A stretch of DNA of 9,508 nucleotides from Clostridia bacterium. GTDB lineage: Bacteria; Bacillota_A; Clostridia; Oscillospirales; Acutalibacteraceae. Positions within the stretch are counted from its first letter, which is position 1, and each line of letters begins with the position of its first letter. Location of the stretch: the NCBI GenBank assembly GCA_024699005.1, contig JAILQN010000191.1, positions 1 through 9,508 on the forward strand, given 5' to 3'. The notes beneath the pieces were generated by a model. The model saw only the letters and a list, made by a program, of their open reading frames with translations. It searched no databases and was not told the origin of the DNA. Shown here one piece after another: positions 6,439 through 9,508 of this stretch. Position numbers and translations under genes: made by a program.

Positions 6439-6462
6439 GCAGGGTTTAAGCTGCATAATGAG

Positions 6463-6496
6463 AAAAACAGAAAAACCGTCAGGATGCCTGCACCGG
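6463..6496 (-). terminator. Weak candidate terminator after the KaiC-like/PEP-synthase-like gene
   Basis: About 28 bases after the stop at 6525-6527, the minus strand can fold CCG...CAGG-CAT-CCTG...CGG (6476-6496) and is followed by TTTTTCTGTTTTT (6463-6475). The stem is short with an internal loop, so read-through into the downstream operon is possible. Confidence 0.4.
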
Positions 6497-6524
6497 AATA
6501 AGGCAGTGATCGCTGAGCATCGGA

Positions 6525-9116
6525 TCAGTCTGTTTTTGTCTCTGTCCCGAGCGTTATCATCAGATGTTCATCTTTGATCTCTTTGTACAGCGAGCATCCT
6601 CTGTCTCTTACGTCGCAGACCCTGATAATACCTTCAAGTCCGCTGTTCCCGTCGATTTCTTTAAGCATATCAGGTACCTCTCTGAGCTTTTCCGGGGCGA
6701 AACGGAGAGTTTTGCCGTTATTGAACACCGCGGTGTAAAGTATCTCTGCTTCCACCAGATCCTGGAAGATATGGCTGCCGTAAGAGAGCTCCGGGTTATA
6801 ACCCGCTTTTGTCTCTTCCATTTCGCAGACGACGTCGAAGCCGCTTATATCCGCGAAAGTCGTGGGCACGCCCAGCTCCGGCGACGACGTGCCGACCCTG
6901 CCCGGGACCATAAGCATCATGTGTCTGCCCTCCCCGCGGTAGTGCCAGTTTATTCTGCCGATCATTTTGGCAACGGAGTTTTTCTCGCGGTAAGGCATAT
7001 TATAATAAGCTTCGGGATCGACGTATACGATTATATCAAGTTCCGAGGTCTTGGAAAAGCCCATGGACGCCCCCTTGCTCTCAAGCAGTATGTCCTCCGG
7101 CGGGACGTCCTCCGGGACCGCGGCGCCGGATCTCTCTTTCAGCACCTGCAGCGGTCTGCACTGCAGCAGGTTTACCGAGTATTCGCCGTTGTCCGAAACG
7201 TTCACCGTGAATTCCGTGTCCACCGGGTATTCGTATTCGTCCTGTATGCATCTGAGCATCCTGCGCATCTGCGACATGAGAGTTTTGTTGCCGACGAGTC
7301 CTTTGCATGAGATGAACATCACGGATTCATTCCTGCCCATGTTGTACAGTCTGTGCTCCGCGTCGTAATCGTGCTGGAGCAGTATCTTTTTAAGATAAGC
7401 GGGGAGTTCCGGCTCTATCGTACGGAGCGGAAGACGCTCCATTGCGTGCTTTGCGGTATTAATCACCTCGATTTTTCCCTGGGAGAACCTGTGCCTGTCG
7501 GCGTCGTTCGAATACGGCGTTTTTTCCGGAACGTCCAGCCCCACGAGCCGCGGATAGGAACCTTCAGTTCTGTCGACGGCGGAGGTGCCCAGGCCCATGA
7601 CCAGCCGCAGCATCCCCGCGGACGGGTCCGCGTCTTTCAGGAACCGGTACGGACTGTATGAATACCCCACGCCCGCCGCGCAGGGCATATAATAAGCGCC
7701 GTAATACGAACCGGAAACGCGCTGGACCAGCAGAGACATCTGCTCGTCGCGTTTGTCCAGTCCGCGGCGTTTGCGGTAATCGAGGGCGGAAAGGCTCATT
7801 GTGCTGGCGTAGACCGTTTTTATCGCCTTTTCAAATTCGTTGAGCCTCTCTTCCTGCGTGCCTCTGTTTATGCAGAAAACGGATTCGTATTTTCCTGCGA
7901 AGGCGTTCCCGAAGCCGTCTTCCAGGATGCTGCTGGAGCGGACGATATACGGGTCCTGTCCGTAATACTCGATTATGCGGCTCAGCTGCGCGCGTATCTC
8001 CTCCGAGAAGCTGCCGTTCATAAGATGAGAAGCAAACTCGCCGGCAAGAGTGAAATAGCCTTCGTCGGTGCGCTGTTTTATGCGCAGGTCCCAGAAACGG
8101 TTGTCTACTATATATGTATAATAAACGTCGGAACCTATATAGAAGGAATCGTGCGGCTCAAGTATCTCGTCGATATCCGGCGCGTTGTTCCTGATTATCG
8201 CCCGGGCGAGCAGCATCCCGCAGGCCTTGCCGCCGATCATCCCGGTGCCGATCATATGATCCCGCACTGCGAAATAATCCTCCGGCGTGAAGTGCTTTTT
8301 GACCATCTGACGCATCTTTTTGTCCCGGGTCATCATGATATCGCACATATTGGAGCACTGCGCCGAAATATCCGCGCCGCTTTCATATAATATCTCGGCG
8401 TTTTTGAAGGATCTGTCCCAGGAATCCATGAACTGTTCGTCCTGGGAGCGCTGAGCGTTGCCGAGGACCTGATAAAAACGGCTCGATTTCACGCCGTCCA
8501 GTATCGGACGGAACCTGCCGGTCTCCGGCTCATAGGTGTGGGGGAGGAACATGGTGTCGGAGCTTCTGTTCCACACTTTCTCCGGCCGCACGTAAACCGT
8601 ATGTTTGTCCGAGTAGACGTCGAGGAAAAGCTGAGTTGTGTCAAGTATCTTGTTGATGGCGTGGACGGAGTGTTTGCCCCTGATTATCGGGAAAAAGGCG
8701 ACCGTGTCCAGGATGAACAGGAAGGGGCATGTCACCTTGAAGAAGTTGCCCATCATAAGGTCCGTCGCCCACATCGCCTGCAGCTCCGAAAGACAGTCGA
8801 AGATATAAAAGGCGTCTTTGCCATGCGCTTCTATCTCGTTGTGGATGTCTACGGTGAAAGTCTCGAATCTGTGGGACAGCGGCACCCGGATGGTTTTGAC
8901 CTCCGGCCGGTCCTCCACCAGCGGTTCGTGGCTCGCAAAACGGAAATAGATGATGTTCCTGCCGTCTTCTATCGCCTGAGCAAGATAGGGTTCCATGAAC
9001 AGGCGGAACTGGGAGAGGTCCGACACTCTCCACACGACGTTGTCCCCGAGCCGGATATTGTCCAGCGCGGCGTCCATCTCTGGAATGCCCGATTTTATTC
9101 TGTCAAAAGCAGCCAT
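6525..9116 (-). CDS. KaiC-like / PEP-synthase N-terminal (PEP/pyruvate-binding) domain protein
   Basis: The 863-residue protein combines two nucleotide-binding folds. Residues 1-210 look like a KaiC/RecA-family domain (SGIPEMDAALDNIRLGDNVVW, 9-29), but the Walker A loop is absent, RVSDLSQF standing where GxxGxGKT would be, while a Walker-B-like FYIFDCLSEL (103-112) remains. Residues about 290-660 resemble the ATP-binding domain of PEP synthase/pyruvate phosphate dikinase: GGKACGMLLARA (295-306), VRSSSILEDGFGNAFAGKYE (392-411), GLGTSAVDRTEGSYPR (508-523) and LLQCRPLQ (650-657). The C-terminus has PGRVGTSSPELGVP (738-751) and LSYGSHIFQDLVE (777-789), blocks I associate with this family; the phosphohistidine swivel and PEP-binding barrel of true PEP synthase are missing, so full PEP synthesis is unlikely from this protein alone. 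The ATG at 9116 is set by GGAGGT 5 bases upstream; the frame is open further but crosses the promoter. Role unknown; probably cytoplasmic. Confidence 0.85.
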   Translation of the reverse strand: MAAFDRIKSGIPEMDAALDNIRLGDNVVWRVSDLSQFRLFMEPYLAQAIEDGRNIIYFRFASHEPLVEDRPEVKTIRVPLSHRFETFTVDIHNEIEAHGKDAFYIFDCLSELQAMWATDLMMGNFFKVTCPFLFILDTVAFFPIIRGKHSVHAINKILDTTQLFLDVYSDKHTVYVRPEKVWNRSSDTMFLPHTYEPETGRFRPILDGVKSSRFYQVLGNAQRSQDEQFMDSWDRSFKNAEILYESGADISAQCSNMCDIMMTRDKKMRQMVKKHFTPEDYFAVRDHMIGTGMIGGKACGMLLARAIIRNNAPDIDEILEPHDSFYIGSDVYYTYIVDNRFWDLRIKQRTDEGYFTLAGEFASHLMNGSFSEEIRAQLSRIIEYYGQDPYIVRSSSILEDGFGNAFAGKYESVFCINRGTQEERLNEFEKAIKTVYASTMSLSALDYRKRRGLDKRDEQMSLLVQRVSGSYYGAYYMPCAAGVGYSYSPYRFLKDADPSAGMLRLVMGLGTSAVDRTEGSYPRLVGLDVPEKTPYSNDADRHRFSQGKIEVINTAKHAMERLPLRTIEPELPAYLKKILLQHDYDAEHRLYNMGRNESVMFISCKGLVGNKTLMSQMRRMLRCIQDEYEYPVDTEFTVNVSDNGEYSVNLLQCRPLQVLKERSGAAVPEDVPPEDILLESKGASMGFSKTSELDIIVYVDPEAYYNMPYREKNSVAKMIGRINWHYRGEGRHMMLMVPGRVGTSSPELGVPTTFADISGFDVVCEMEETKAGYNPELSYGSHIFQDLVEAEILYTAVFNNGKTLRFAPEKLREVPDMLKEIDGNSGLEGIIRVCDVRDRGCSLYKEIKDEHLMITLGTETKTD

Positions 9117-9121
9117 AATGT

Positions 9122-9127
9122 ACCTCC
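9122..9127 (-). promoter_or_regulatory. Ribosome binding site fixing the KaiC-like/PEP-synthase-like start
   Basis: GGAGGT on the minus strand lies 5 bases before the ATG at 9114-9116. The longer open frame (to 9260) would place its start upstream of the consensus promoter at 9193-9221, so it is rejected. Confidence 0.85.
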
Positions 9128-9131
9128 GGAT

Positions 9132-9181
9132 AACCGAAAAAACAGAAAACGGCGTCTTCTTTAAAAACAAGAAGCGCCGTT
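9132..9181 (-). terminator. Terminator-like hairpin in the 5' leader (possible attenuator)
   Basis: In the leader, AACGGCG (9175-9181 on the minus strand) pairs with CGCCGTT (9148-9154). After a C/GA internal loop, TTCTT pairs with AAGAA around a 7-nt loop. The minus strand then reads TTTTCTGTTTTTTC (9136-9149, overlapping the stem end), and the ribosome site follows at once. The geometry is that of an intrinsic terminator between promoter and start codon, so the gene may be controlled by attenuation. Confidence 0.55.
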
Positions 9182-9192
9182 GCTTTTTCTGT

Positions 9193-9221
9193 ATTATATC
9201 ACACGCGTATCCGCGTGTCAA
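9193..9221 (-). promoter_or_regulatory. Consensus sigma-A promoter with an operator-like inverted repeat in its spacer
   Basis: On the minus strand TTGACA (9216-9221), exactly 17 bp, then TATAAT (9193-9198): a full match to consensus. The spacer and the end of the -35 box form an inverted repeat, ACACGCG-N4-CGCGTGT (9201-9218), placed where a bound repressor would block RNA polymerase. Transcription would start near 9186, with a leader of about 70 nt. Confidence 0.85.
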
Positions 9222-9239
9222 GCGGAATGAAACCGGCAT

Positions 9240-9508
9240 AAAAATAATGGACAAAATCAAACATATAGTATTTTACAATAAATTTACAGTTGATATGTTG
9301 TATAAAAAACATATAAAGGAAATGTGTAAATTAGGTTACACAAATATGAACAAAATGTAAATTAAACAAAAATAAAAAAATATTTTTGTTCATACTCTTG
9401 ATTTAATAATAGACAGGTGATATTATTTTGTACGCAGAATAGATGTAAAGTTGTATTTTGTCTAACTTTGCATTTCTTTACATTTGACCCGCTGCCGTTG
9501 CGGTCTGC
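9240..9508. other. AT-rich non-coding region with inverted repeats
   Basis: No credible gene was found here. Composition shifts sharply to A/T-rich from about 9240 to 9480, then returns to GC-rich at the edge. It holds inverted repeats ATATGTT-N8-AACATAT (9293-9314), TGTGTAA-N6-TTACACA (9323-9342) and an 11-bp pair (9345-9355 with 9384-9394, 28-nt centre), plus six TTTACA/TGTAAA motifs. It probably regulates the genes on either side; a gene to the right is outside the window. Confidence 0.6.
9398..9426 (+). promoter_or_regulatory. Possible plus-strand promoter for a gene beyond the right edge
   Basis: Plus-strand TTGATT (9398-9403), a 17-bp spacer and TATTAT (9421-9426). It would begin transcription near 9433, leading out of the window. 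In AT-rich DNA such matches arise by chance, so support is moderate. Confidence 0.4.

Noticed and set aside
6564..7310. Open plus-strand frame of 248 codons (and others at 7353-7661, 8025-8390, 8538-9164) opposite the 863-residue gene
   Set aside because: These mirror the coding frame of the minus-strand gene; their compositions are Arg/His/Val-rich as expected of shadows and no family is recognisable.
9117..9260. Extended 911-residue start of the KaiC-like/PEP-synthase-like gene
   Set aside because: It would be translated from DNA that holds the consensus promoter and the leader hairpin; the ATG at 9116 with GGAGGT is better.
9240..9480. AT-rich region as a replication origin
   Set aside because: No DnaA-box cluster (TTATNCACA type) is visible and no dnaA or dnaN gene is nearby.
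9478..9508. Possible C-terminal end of a minus-strand gene (stop at 9478-9480) or start of a plus-strand gene at the GC-rich right edge
   Set aside because: Only about ten codons are available, without a recognisable motif or ribosome site; the GC rise alone is not enough.

Overview
The window (about 50% GC, with strong Shine-Dalgarno sites, near-consensus sigma-A promoters and several hairpin-plus-U-tract terminators) looks like chromosome of a Gram-positive anaerobe of the Clostridia, most plausibly a gut Oscillospirales/Ruminococcaceae-type commensal. This rests on the families present (CAP-domain exported protein, NanI-like sialidase, zinc-ribbon/transmembrane proteins, KaiC-like plus PEP-synthase-N protein) and on gene style. 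No 16S rRNA or other taxonomic marker is in the window.

Layout, left to right. (1) 1-353, minus: the N-terminal 117 codons of an exported CAP/SCP-domain protein that runs off the left edge, with its own promoter at 439-466. (2) 609-2039, minus: a cytoplasmic family GH20 beta-N-acetylhexosaminidase with a terminator at 562-593. It is divergent, across only 77 bp, from (3) 2117-3637, plus: a secreted NanI-like GH33 sialidase. Together they can remove terminal sialic acid outside the cell and beta-linked HexNAc inside it, which fits foraging on host or mucin glycans. A perfect 21-bp bidirectional terminator (3650-3697) separates the sialidase from the convergent operon to its right.

(4) 3726-4991 and (5) 5026-6315, minus, form a two-gene operon transcribed from a promoter at 6410-6438. 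Both proteins share one plan: an N-terminal four-cysteine zinc ribbon, a long repetitive low-complexity linker, a similar PxPPKK(S/N)NSK junction, one transmembrane helix, then an exported domain. The exported domain is an amino-acid-type solute-binding domain in the first gene and an uncharacterised domain with a calcium-loop-like motif in the second. No ABC permease or ATPase is adjacent.

(6) 6525-9116, minus: an 863-residue protein with a KaiC/RecA-like N-terminus lacking a Walker A motif, a PEP-synthase/PPDK-type nucleotide-binding domain, and a family-specific C-terminus in place of the phosphohistidine and PEP-binding domains. It has a consensus promoter whose spacer is an inverted repeat (9193-9221) and a terminator-like hairpin in its leader (9132-9181). 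The last ~270 bp (9240-9508) are very AT-rich and non-coding, with several inverted repeats, six TTTACA/TGTAAA motifs and a possible plus-strand promoter for a gene beyond the window.

The most notable items are the zinc-ribbon/TM display pair, especially the tethered solute-binding domain, and the regulated-looking leader of the KaiC-like/PEP-synthase-like gene. Nothing here proves a new system; these are architectures to test.
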